In this document: in pieces, positions 9,848 through 21,700 of the stretch
Numbering within the stretch: the first letter of the stretch is position 1
How the letters are laid out: each line of letters begins with the position of its first letter
Origin: Chromera velia
Taxonomy: Eukaryota; Sar; Chromeraceae
Assembly: GCA_018398765.1 (NCBI GenBank)
Contig: JAHBMJ010000689.1
Location: forward strand, 1-35,165
DNA: 35,165 nt
Reading direction: 5' to 3'
Program-made: the position numbers and the translations under genes
Notes under the pieces: generated by a model
The model's database searches: none
Told to the model about the DNA's origin: nothing
The model's input: the letters and a program-made list of their open reading frames with translations, nothing else

Positions 9848-12800
9848 TGCGGGGCCTTTTCTTTCTCTATTTTGTGTCCTGTTTCTGTCGTCTGCTCTTT
9901 CCCTTCTGTCATCCCTTTGCAGGTAGGCGTGTATGGGGTTTGGTTTTTGCTCAGGGTGGGGACGACTGAGGTTTGGGTTCGGACATAGAAGGAGCTAGAT
10001 AGGCCAGAGGTACTGTTCGTCCCTTTTATCCGTTTCTCTCTCTCGTTAATCTGTTCTCCCAGATAGGCGACTAGATAGGGCGGTGACAAGAAAGAGGGGC
10101 AGGAGACAAGGGGACTCCTGCTGGGTGGGCGTGGGCTCAGCCAGGCAGGAGAGTAAGAAGAGTTAGGCAGGAAAGCAAAAAAGCCAGAGGAGCGGGTCCT
10201 CTTCCGCTGCACCCTTCCGTACACCTCCGCAGCCATGCATGTTCGGTAGTTGTCCTGTTCTGTCTCGTCCTGTTTGTGTTCGTGTGTGTTTATTTGTTTT
10301 TTTTCCCGCTCTGGCGTAGTTGACGTATGTGCCTCTGCGTCATGGGCAAAGCATCCAATGCTCGGCCAATGCATGAGGCCAAGCAATAGGCGGGCCCAAA
10401 AATCATGTAAACCGAGCATTAAATTTTGTTTGGGGCAGTTCGGGTGGAACAAACGATCGTAGACTACGGTCAATTATGTGGAGCGTATGGGCGGGTGGAT
10501 CCGACGTTCATGAGGAGGCATTACCCTGTCTGTTCGCACCCGTTGTCCTGCACTCCGTGTTTGGTGCCCGTCTGCATAAGAAATCCATGTGCAGGAAACA
10601 GACGGGCTGTTTACGCGGCAAAGGTGAGTGCCCGAAGCACTCAAACAGTCCGATCCCTATGCACTTTCCTTCCTCCGTTTTGAGCAGAATGGGCCTGGCC
10701 AGAATAGTTAGGCAGCCTAAAAGAATGCTGTCAGCTGGCATAGGGAGCGTGAAGGATTTTTGTTTGCGCCCATTCATGATCTGGCTGCCTGTCTGCGCTC
10801 CGTTGCGGTGATAGAGTTGGCATGCTGCCTGACCGACGCTTTGATCTGTACTTTCGTCTCACTCCCTGCAGGGCTTTGCATCACCCCCGAGTGAATCCAC
10901 GGGAGAATGTAGACAGAAAGGGGGGAGGGTGCTCATAAGGAGCATCACGTCTGGCAGGTGGCAGCCTAGGCAGGGGGAAAGACCGCTGTGCACACACTGA
11001 TACTTTTCGTCTCTTTGTCTCTTCTCTCTATGCACAGCGCTTTAGCAGGATCGCAAGAGCGTCCTGCGTTCATGATGAACTGTCCCGGTTGGATGTGAAA
11101 CCACCATGCAAGAGAGACCTGATCCAGGTGTAGGGGACATCTTGGGTGAGAATGAGAGCTCAGGTGTGTTGTGGACGTTTCTTTCCTCTGCCGGCCTCTC
11201 ATCCTGCTTGAAGCCTGTCCTCCACGTTGAGAGGTCAAGTTAGGGGTGAGTGTAAGCCCGGGTATATTCGGTTTTGTAGGTTTGTATTTATGAAATCCTT
11301 TCCCCAGAAGGTCAGGGGAGTGCGTGGTGGCTCTCCTGTGATTTTTAATTGTTTCCGCAAGGCATACGTGAAGGGGTAGGGGGTGCCTCGGGGGCACCTT
11401 CCTAGAAGTGCAGTTCGGTTTATATATTTGTTTCTCTCCCTCTTTCTTCTTTGTTTGGATTTCCGCATGGCCCGGGGAAGCTCGTCGCATCATAGGGGCA
11501 TGCATAGACAGTGTACGCTAGCCAGGTGTGGGCGTCTTCCGGTTTTCCCTTATTCAATTCGTTTTCACAGACGGAAAGGAGCTGCCAGTGGGAGGGAGAG
11601 GCCTTCTCGACCTGTCTATGGAGGCAGAGACCTTTCGCGTCATGTTTTCCTTGAGCTGCCGGTTTGCGTTAGGGGGCCTAACCCATTGCCGACCCGACCT
11701 AGAGTAGGGTGGGCACGGCATGCAGAACATTTTCCCTTCCTTGTGTGATGGTCGGTGACCATCCACACATAGCGTAGGCCTGAGTGCGTAAAAGAAGGAA
11801 AGGAAGAATTTGGGGAGAAGATGGTAAGGTTTTTGCTTTTGACCGACCCGCTTGGGGAGAATGGGTCTCCTTGCCAAGGGGCAGGGCATGCTGAGGCTGT
11901 CAAAGGCTCTTGATTTCTAAAGAACTGCATTTTGGTTGCATGAGGAATGCTTGTGTTTTGTTTACCTTTCTTTCTTTTATTTTTTTTGAACGTTCAGAGC
12001 AGGGTCCGTCCGGAGCAGGAAGCATGGCAGGTAGCGCGGGCTCCTGCATGCTAGATGTCTTCGGTTTTCTGCGTGTGGGGCGGGGCTCCATCTGGAGGCA
12101 GATGGGCTGTGTGTCTCATGCGTTCGTTAGCATCAGTAGGTATGGGCTGGGGGCCTCTGTTCTTCTGTGCTGTTCCTTTTGCTATCCCCGGTATGGTTTC
12201 GTTTTATCCTGTTCTTCCAGCCTGGTTGGCTGGTATCCATTCCCCTGTATGCCCTGCACACGCGTGAGCCCGGTGTGCTCTCACTTGTTAAAGGATAATA
12301 AATGACGTCTGGAGAGGACGGCGCGTGAGAGCATAAGAAAAAGGAATGAAGAGAGAAGAGGTCAACGATACATGAATAATTCTTTTGTGATTGTGTAACA
12401 GGAAAAGAGGAAAAGGAAAAATTGGGGAGCCGGGTGATTAAAGAACGGTCTTTTCTCATGCTTCCCGATTCTCCCTCGTCAGAGGGGGGTGTGTTGTGCT
12501 GCATGCTCCATAGTCTTTCCTTGGGGGCTCGGGAGGGTGTGTGTGAAAGTAAACGACAGTCCCGTTCCTGGTCGGATTCGCGGATGGTGAATTCCGGTCC
12601 CAGTATTTCCATTCGTCCCTTCGCCCCAAGCCAGAGAAAGGAGCGATGCGCACGCAGCGGCCTGTCTACATGGGGTGGCGGGACGCCTGCGACAGAGGTG
12701 TGCATGTTGTGAGTTCCATGGTATGGCCCATATGCACTTTGGCGTTAGAAATACACCCGAGGCACTCACCGTGGTGGTGTATGCTCCGGGGCTTCATATG

Positions 12801-13288
12801 GGATTTAAATAGGCCGATGGTGCGGTTATGCCATCGGAGGCATCAGAATTAATTCTGGTCCCGAATTAATTTCCAGACAGTCAGACAGACGTGCACGGCG
12901 GTTACCGTCCGTCTGAATGAGAGACGCGACCTAGAGATTGACAGAACTTCATGTGTAGGATCTGTACTGTGTCCTATGTCTCTCTGTGGTTCTCTTGTGC
13001 TCTGAGTAATGCACAAGGCCACCAGCAGGAGCGTACTGTGGACTGTGGGAGTTCATAGATTTTCTGTCTGGTGAAGAGACTGATTAGATATTTATTTTGG
13101 ATTATCTGTATCGGTCTAGACGAGTACGTCACAGAGACGTATTCGCTGTGGTCCTCTAATAGGAGAGGGCCAGGAATTTAGGAGTATAGCAGTTTGAGGA
13201 GTCCTCTGGATAGGCTAGAGGATCGACACGGGAGGGCCCATAGGATTCCACTAGAGGAATCTCAAGAGAGGTGAGACTCTACTTTTCA
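9848..13288 (+). repeat. Putative 3' LTR / 3' noncoding region of the retrotransposon
   Basis: These 3.4 kb have no convincing gene; the open frames are short and antisense or T/G-rich. The stretch starts with TG after the purine tract and ends with CA at 13287-13288, where a GC-rich repeat seen elsewhere begins. If it is all LTR it is exceptionally long. If the second purine tract (about 10916-10928) is the real one, the LTR would be about 2.4 kb and the rest 3' untranslated. Other contents are an AATAAA-type word near 12297, a TTTAAAT word near 12803 and a cluster of palindromes at 12814-12915. The paired 5' LTR is outside the window, so the limits cannot be tested here. Confidence 0.4.
12814..12915. 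promoter_or_regulatory. Cluster of palindromes in the putative LTR
   Basis: Three structures lie within about 100 bp. CCGATGG (12814-12820) pairs with CCATCGG (12831-12837) around a 10-base loop. AGAATTAATTCT (12845-12856) is a perfect palindrome, with a related GAATTAATT at 12863. CAGACAGACG (12882-12891) pairs with CGTCCGTCTG (12906-12915) with one mismatch. A TTTAAAT word lies just upstream. The function is unknown; an RNA structure or promoter element of the LTR is possible. Confidence 0.4.
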
Positions 13289-13290
13289 CT

Positions 13291-14240
13291 CCGGGGCCGT
13301 TCGCAAGCTTGCTTACGTCAAATTTTTCGGTAAAAACCCGGCCTCGAAAGGCTGAATATAGCCCCGGAAAGCGAAGCGGGGGGCACTTAAAAAACAGAAA
13401 TACCCCAGCCCACGTGCATGCACGCTGTCTTTTGGCAAAAACCCGGCCCCAAAAGGCTGAATGTACGCCAAATGTGCGTGCATCAGGTGGACTTCAGACC
13501 CGATTACCCGATTTTCACCAAAAAAAGGCCCTGGAAAGATCCCGCCCCAAATGGTCCAGAAAAGCGTGCATGAACCCGTGTCGTCATGTATGCGTGCGTC
13601 AGTGGCCCCGGAAAGCAACAGGCTGCATCCCCGGGCTTTTTTCCTGGGGGAGGGGGGGTTCTGCGGCTTTTTCCGTGGGGGGAGGGTTCGGCACGACTGC
13701 CCGATCGGCTGGCCTGCGTGCGTCAATCGTGAAGTTCTCATTTTTCTTGCTTTCTGGGGCCGTTCGCAAACTTGCTTGCATCAGATTGCGCCATGCGTGC
13801 GTCAGATGGGGTTTAGATCGGCGCTTACCCCCGGGCTTTTTTTCCGTGCGGGGGGGGAGAGTTTCGCGGCTTTTCCCGCGAGGGGGTGGGGGGGGGGGTG
13901 GTCAACTAGTTGTCGTGCGTCAATCGTGCAGTTATCATTTTTCTTGCTTTCCGGGGCCGTTCGCAAGCTTGCTTGTATCAGATACAAAGAGCTCCAGACG
14001 GCGAAGAGTCTGGCATGGCCCGGAAAGCTGAGAGGGCACTTAACAAAAATTGCACCTCCCCAGACCACACGGATGGCTGCGTCCAACGTTTACAGGAAGA
14101 TCTGACACACGCCAAGCTCGGCCCTGGAAAGACAATTCAGCTGAGGAAGCACTTTCTAAATTTAAAGCAAAGGCAACAAGAAATAAATTTCGCTTTCCAG
14201 GCCATTCACACGGAGTGCGTCAGATAGAGGAGGCATCCAA
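13291..14240. repeat. Left arm of GC-rich inverted repeat
   Basis: This is a mosaic of recurring words. The word CCGGGGCCGTTCGCAAGCTTGC occurs, complete or nearly so, at about 13291, 13758 and 13955, and contains the perfect palindrome GCAAGCTTGC. A GCGAAGCGGGGGGCAC word lies near 13370, and C-rich and G-rich runs near 13640-13690 and 13840-13900. Read on the opposite strand, the order of motifs from about 13357 to 13790 matches 16575-16985 closely over roughly 400 bp. Long open frames cross this arm on both strands, but they reflect repeat composition. Degenerate fragments of the same words continue to about 14240. Confidence 0.8.
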
Positions 14241-14807
14241 TGGCCCTTCGGCCTGCATTCGATCGCGCGCGGCCGCGCGGTCCCGGCCATGCATGCATGT
14301 CATATTTATTAGTGTTACCTTAGAAATCGCGTTACTTCAGACAGCTGTAACGTATGTCCTAACCGTCTCCGCACTATGCTAGTAGGCGGCAGCACTGTGT
14401 TCAGTGGAAGAGCAGTCCTTCTACTCGAAATCTCACATGCCTGTATCTCAGTACGCATGTATAGATAGACGGATGCATGCCAATTCGATGCCAAATACAC
14501 GTACGGCGCAAAAAATTAATAAATCTCAGCATGGCTCAAACATCACCCCGTGAACGATCGGTTGTGCGTATAATTTAAAATCGTCCTGGCATAAGCCGCA
14601 GTACCAATGCGCACACTCCCAATCCTGACATGCCAGACGAGCAACCATAATTCCAACATACAACATCACGCGCGACCCCCCCCTTCGGTCTCGCTACTGT
14701 CTTTTTTCTATCGCTTCTGGCTCTGTGTGCTACGTAAAAGAGACGTTCGATCGAAGATCAATAGGACAAAAAGAATCGAAATAAGGAAGATACACATGTA
14801 AACATAT
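14241..14807. other. Noncoding stretch between the repeat arm and the reverse transcriptase
   Basis: I see no gene. The sequence passes from a GC-rich piece with a GCGCGCGGCCGCGCG-like run near 14263 into AT-richer sequence with several ATGCATG words. It probably forms the 3' flank of the minus-strand reverse transcriptase. Confidence 0.5.
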
Positions 14808-16207
<1,400 letters not shown>

Positions 16208-16239
16208 ATGTATATGCAGCGCGCCGGGCGGCCGCCGCC

Positions 16240-17000
16240 CGTGCGGGCCTGCCCCGGCGGTGCATGGGTGTGGGCTGTATCCGTGCATGCAGGTAGCCCC
16301 AGAAAGCGAAGCGGGGGGCATTTACAAAATAAAAATACCCCAGCCCATGCATGCATCTGACGTAAGCAAGCTTGCGAACGGCCCCAGAAAGCAAGAAAAA
16401 TGAGAACTGCACGATTGACGCATGCCGGCCAGCCTCGCGCCGACCGCCCCCCCCCGCGGGAAAAAAACATGTGCGGAACCCCCCCCTCCCCCAGGAAAAA
16501 AGCCCGGGGGTAAGTGGAGATCTGAAATCCATCTGACGTACGCATCTCACAAATTTAGCCTTTTGGGACCAGGTTTTTGGCGAAAGATCTGATGCAAGCA
16601 AGCTTGCGCACTGCCCCGGAAAGCAAGAAAAATAAGAACTTCACGATTGATGCACGCCGGCTAGCTGATCAGGCAGTCACGCCGACTCCCCCCCCCCGCG
16701 GGAAGAGCCGCAGAATCCCCCCTCCCCCAGGAAAAAAGCCCGGGGATGTAGCCTATCGCTTTCCGGGGCCACTGACGCACGCATGCATGAGGACGCGGGT
16801 TCATGCATGCTTTTCTAGACCATTTGGGGCGGGATCTTTCTGGGGCTTTTTTTTGGTGAAAAACACCTGACGCACGCATATTTGGTGCATATTCAGCCTT
16901 TCGGGGCCAGGTTTTTGCCGAAAGACAGCGTGCACGTGCACTGGGGTATTTCTGTTTTCTAGGTGCCCCCCGCTTCACTTTCCGGGGCCACACTGCATGC
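16240..17000. repeat. Right arm of GC-rich inverted repeat
   Basis: The same words as the left arm occur here in the opposite orientation: AAGCAAGCTTGCGAACGGCC near 16366, a degenerate copy near 16595, and the C-run/GCGGGAA and CCCAGGAAAAAAGCCCGGG blocks near 16446-16510 and 16690-16745. The segment 16575-16985 is the inverted partner of about 13357-13790, including the unique order of the TTTTTGGTGAAAA, CATTTGGGGCGGGATC and GGTATTTCTGTTTTC words. With the left arm it could form a large foldback around the reverse transcriptase. Confidence 0.8.
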
Positions 17001-17262
17001 ACGCGTGGGCTGGGGTATATTTCTAGCTGTTTTGTAAGTGCCCCCCGCTTCGTTTTCCGGGGCCATGCGTGGGCTGGGGTATTTTTGTTTTGTAAGTGCC
17101 CCCCGCTTCGCTTTCCGGGGCCACACTGCGTGTACGCGTGGGCTGGGGTATATTTCTAGCTGTTTTGTAAGTGCCCCCCGCTTCGCTTTCCGGGGGCCAT
17201 GGGCTGGGTATTTCTGTTTTGTAAGTGCCCCCCGCTTCGCTTTCCGGGGCCACGTACTAGCT
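16939..17262. repeat. Tandem repeat, five units of about 62-69 bp, alternating in two types
   Basis: Each unit reads GGGCTGGGGTAT, a T-rich piece, TTTTGTAAGTGCCCCCC, then GCTTCGCTTTCCGGGGCCA. Units begin near 16939, 17003, 17067, 17136 and 17200. Units at 17003 and 17136 carry an extra ATTTCTAGCTG, while the others have a shorter T-rich piece; the CACTGC-ACGCG linker precedes only the longer type. The array therefore has a two-unit higher-order period of about 133 bp. The open frames across it are repeat translations. Confidence 0.85.
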
Positions 17263-17338
17263 GTCACTGACGAAATTTGCACTGGGTTGACGGACCAACG
17301 GTCACCAACCCCATCAGATGAGTATGTTCACACATTCA

Positions 17339-17350
17339 TATATATATATA
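17339..17350 (+). promoter_or_regulatory. TATA-like run upstream of the MATCAP-like gene
   Basis: TATATATATATA lies about 90 bp before the chosen ATG at 17442, in the short gap between the repeat array and the gene. It may be only a microsatellite. I include it because it is the only TATA-like word in the gap. Confidence 0.25.
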
Positions 17351-17441
17351 GATCATCATAGATCCTCGCCTGTGTGGTGGGTGCGTGTGCTGGTTTTGTT
17401 TGAAAATTTGGAGAGTTGCAAGGCAACAAACGGCATGCAAG

Positions 17442-18727
17442 ATGGCGAAAGCAGGCAAACAACAGGGGGGCAAGGGAGGGAAGAAAAAGTCCAAAGGACA
17501 GGACGGGGACCTGATCTCCCAAGTGAGACCTGCCAACCTTCAAGAGGAGAAGATTCGCTTCATGGAGAATCTCATGAGAGGAGGGACTCCGCCAAAAGCA
17601 AATGCGTCCTTATCGTTCCAATCCCAACAAGCAGGATGTCACAACACCTTCGAACACACAAATCCATGCTCAGAAAACGCGAATCTTTGCCCAGAAAGTG
17701 CAAATGTCGGCCGAATGCCCTCGAATGACCAGCAGCAAAGTCATCAGCAAGCTTCTTCTTCCTTCAATCGCCAAGCACCTGAACTGGTCCGTCAGACGTA
17801 CACACAGAAATCCCACCCAGCAGCGGGAACAGGAGCACGTGCTCCCTCTGCTTCTCCGTCTACGTCCTTTGTTCCACCTTCCTCTTCGGGTCCTTCAAAG
17901 GATTCCCACACTGCGAAGACGGTAAGAGCTGAAAAGGCACAAGGAAGCAGCCTGGGACACTCAGCACGCAAGGTGGCGGTGGTAGCGTTGCAGCCCCCCC
18001 CTCCTCGATCAACAACGGGCGGTCTCGCTCAGCAGAATTCTGCTGCTGCTACGCTGCCCCCCGGACAAGCCGGGACCAGTCGAGGAGGCAACGTCCCGCT
18101 ACAGCAGGAGAAGGACAGCCGCAGTCAAGCTGCTGAGGGCCGAGGAGGAGGAGGTGGAGGTGGAGAGCAGGCACAACAACAGCAGCAACGGAGTCGCCGT
18201 GCTCCGCTGAAGTTTTTGGTCTCCCAACTGCAGAATGGGGGACTGTCAAAGACCCAGCAACAGCAGAATGGAGTGGGTAGTGGCGGAATGGGTAACAGCA
18301 AGAGGTCGTCCCCCCTTTCCATGCCGGTGAGTTTTGCCAGCTTCCAACAAAATTTTACTGCTTGATTCTTCTTGCATTCTTTTTTTAGTCTGATGTTGAT
18401 CTTCACCAAAGAAAAGAAGCCTGACAGTCCGTGCATCTCATCTGCACGAGGAGAGTATAATAAGTTTTTCTCCTTTCCCCTCTTGCTTCATACACAACTC
18501 ATGTGTCCCTGATGTGATTTTTGGCCGGTTTGCGATGAGTTTGTGAAACTGCATTCATGCCCTCTGTGAAGGGACACCGAAAAGGAAAGACAGAATAGGG
18601 AAGGATATTGAAGCACAGGGTGACGACAAAGTGAAAGTCTGAATGGAAGGGGAAGAAAGAAAGTCCCGCTGTCGTGTCTTTTCCGGCTGAGAGTGTAGAA
18701 CGGTTTTCTTTTCTTACTCCCTGTATA

Positions 18728-18766
<39 letters not shown>

Positions 18767-21700
18767 ATGTGTCTGTGGTGGCAGGTGCGTGAACTCAGCG
18801 TAACAGAATGATTGATGCTGTCTCTGAGTGCAGGGCAATTTTTTCGATTTCGGCAGCGATAGAGACGCTGAGGCAACATCGCCTTACGGCCCCCACCAGG
18901 CCCCGGCCAGTCCCTCTTTCTCCTCCCTGAAGGGCGGAAAGAGTCCTGCCAGATTCGGAAAAGGAGGAACAGGAGAGGATCTTGAACGAGACCGAGAAAA
19001 GGGACCCATCCAGTCTCTTCCACAACGAGGTTCTCTGGTCAGACGGCACGGCGATCTCTGGCCTTCGACTTCTCCTTCCCTGCTTGCCCAATCTCCCCAC
19101 ACACAGCCTGGACAGCAGCATTGTCTGATGGAGATTGTCGGCCTGGCTCCTCATGCGCTCAACGGAGGACTCTCGTCGTTGTCCCATCACACTGAGGGTG
19201 CGCAAAGGGAGAGGGGAGAGAGGGACATCGTGCCTCCTCCCGCGCTCTTGTGTTCCCTTCCACCCCAAAAAGGCCAAAGGGGCGGGAGAGAAGGGAGCAG
19301 GGAGGTGCAGGGAGGACAGGTCAACGGCACCAGCGTCAACCTGCAGCTACAACAGCAACAGCAGCAGCCCTCCCCCAACGTAACCAACTGGACTTCGGGT
19401 GCGTGCGTCAGTTTGCATTCTTTCGCTCTCCGTACGATTGCATGCTCACACGGTTAGACTGTCTCTTTCGGTGATGCGTCGAGGCACGGCCGCCTTCTTT
19501 CCTTTTCAGCAGTCAAGAAGAGAAGGAACATATCATAAATAAAAAAAGTAATGGACGGATAGGCAGCAGACTGACAGATAGAGATCGAGACCGATCCAAT
19601 TGACTACCACGACTTGTGTTTTCGGTTCTTTCATTTGTTCATCTATCCGACTGTTAGTGTCAAACAAAGAAGAATGGAGTGTCTTACGGTCTATCTGTCT
19701 GAGTGTTGGGACTTCTAGAAATGTACGTATTTCGGTTATCTGGCTCTTGCTTGTCGTGTCTCTCTTTCTTGTTCGGGCGACTGATCGTCTGCAGCTTCCA
19801 GCGCGGGTGTCGTGGAGGGTCTTCCGATGATCTCTCCCTCTCGTGGTGCGGGCGTTTTCCCTGCATCGTCAGGCGGCGGCTTTTCGTTTTCTTTTGCGGC
19901 GTCCTCAGAGGAGGCCGGAGAGAGAAAGACAGCAGGGGGAAACTGGAAGCAGGGGGGGGGCTTTCAGGGCCTGCAGGACGAGCGTTTGACCGTAGACAGA
20001 AGTGACTTGGCCAAAGGACCCACGTCCCCCTCCCTGCCTGCAGTGTTCCCTCCCTCTCCAGTTTCCCCCTCAGACCCTTGCCCCTCTCTCTCTAGGCCTT
20101 CGCAGGGCTTCCCCTCCTCTGTCTCGCCTCTGCAGGCAGCAGGCTCTTCGTCCCCTTCTTCCCTTCACGTATCATTCCCAGCAGGTGAGAGGGAGAGAGA
20201 GAGAGACGTGTCGATGTCGAAAGGGCGAAAGCAGAGGCTCTCCTCCTTCTGCCATCAACAGGGATACGGAGAAAGCACAGTGACTGCCGGCAAGTCACTT
20301 TGGAGAGATGCACTTTCTCTCAGACAACGTTCAGGAGCGCAGACAGGCAGTACAGCGGAAGGGGGAAATCTGGGTTTGAAAGAAAAAAGAGAACGGGGGG
20401 GCGCACCTGTTGTGTCCAGTTCAGGTTTTGGTTCTGCAGTCGTCTCTCCCTCTTTTTTCGGACCGAAGGCTGAGGCCTCTTCTTCGTCTTCTACCGCTGC
20501 TGGTGCTGTGGTAGGTGTGGGGTCTCTGACTCTCGGGTCTTCCTCCCGGCCTCATCCTCAACATCAGCAACAGCAGGGTTCTTCTGTCCAAAGGGGGGGG
20601 AGACGGCGTTTTAGTGAGGGGGTACAGGGAGGAGAGCACTCACTCTCTCTGTCTCTATCTTCCTCTTCTGCCGACCCCACGGGGAGGGGTCTCGGCCACC
20701 CACGGACATTTCTCGACGAAACGATGACCTCTGGTCTCCCCCCCGGATCTACAGAGAGAAGAGAGAGCCTCCCACTCGGATCATCAGGTCCTCGTGGTGC
20801 TTCCGCCTCTGTCTCTGCCTCCGCGTCTTCCCGATCGAACCGACGAGGAGGTATGCATTCCTCCCGACAGGGCGATCATGAAGAGGAACAAATGAGGGTT
20901 GATATGAGTGCGAGGTGCATGAACATTAATGTGGGAAGTCAGTCTGAAGGGGCATATGTACAGACAGAGTCCGCAGGTACAAGAGGACAGAGGCACCGAG
21001 GTAGAGGAAAAGAAAGTCTGAAAGGTACGCCTGAGCAAGTAGCTCGGCATGAAACCACCGGCACCCATTTAAGAGGAGGAGGAGGAGAGGATGGGAAAGG
21101 GAAGGGATCTTCTAGTAGAAGCGCAAAGCAATCTGCAGGTCGCTCCCCTGCTTCCTCCCAGCTTCCAACCACAGAATTGCATTCCTCTCATATTTCCTCC
21201 AGCAGCAAACTCGGCCACCCTCGCCTAGAAAGAGACACAGAGACTGACGCTGTATCTGTCGTTGCTTCCCGTGCCCCTGTGCCGTCTCCGTCTCCTGCAA
21301 AGGGAAACGGAAAGATGAAGAGCAAAGAATCTGAGAAAGGGCCCACAAAGAAGCAGGAAAAGGAGAAGAGCGGGGGTATGGGCAGACCACCGAAAGGAAG
21401 GCTGACAGGTAGACCGCCTTCTGCTTCCGCATCTTCCTTACAGACTGCTGCAAATTTGCGGATAGCCTCTGCACAGTCGGCATCAGGTACAAAGAAAAGG
21501 ACAAAGAATGAAAAGCCAAAACAGAACGTTGTTGAGAGAAGAGCACAAATAATAGAGAGATCGACAACCGTTGACAAGCCTTCAGATGGCAGCAGCAGAA
21601 ACAGTAATTGTTTGAGGAAGAAAGAAGGTGGATTGGAAAGAGAGAGAAAGAAAGTTTCATCTCGAAAAAACGGAGGACAGACAATCTCTCGTCAATCCTC

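Larger units (their letters stand above)
1..13288 (+). mobile_element. Ty1/copia-type LTR retrotransposon (left end outside window, damaged)
   Basis: The domains run in Ty1/copia (Pseudoviridae) order: Gag, protease, integrase, reverse transcriptase, RNase H. Integrase precedes reverse transcriptase, which excludes Ty3/gypsy. The frame is open at base 1, so the 5' LTR, primer-binding site and Gag start lie to the left. The coding part ends at 9814, followed at once by a purine tract (9836-9847) and a TG dinucleotide. The right boundary near 13288 is inferred. A CA there is followed by a repeat (TCCGGGGCCGTTCGCAAG) that recurs at about 13950, so the element seems to have inserted into that repeat. 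The copy carries in-frame stops, an 8-bp tandem duplication and homopolymer frameshifts. It is probably defective, although the reverse transcriptase and RNase H are intact. Confidence 0.88.

Noticed and set aside
10916-10928. Second polypurine tract followed by TG
   Set aside because: It is 1.1 kb after the Pol stop, while the tract at 9836-9847 is directly after it. I kept this one only as an alternative LTR start.
13309-14105. Long overlapping open frames (up to 240 codons) in two + frames and on the minus strand
   Set aside because: They cross the GC-rich repeat arm and translate repeated words; matching frames occur in the inverted copy. Stop-poor composition explains them.
16959-17282. 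Minus-strand frame with repeated APESEAGGTYK-like peptides
   Set aside because: It is a direct translation of the tandem array. It has no start context or flanking coding sequence.
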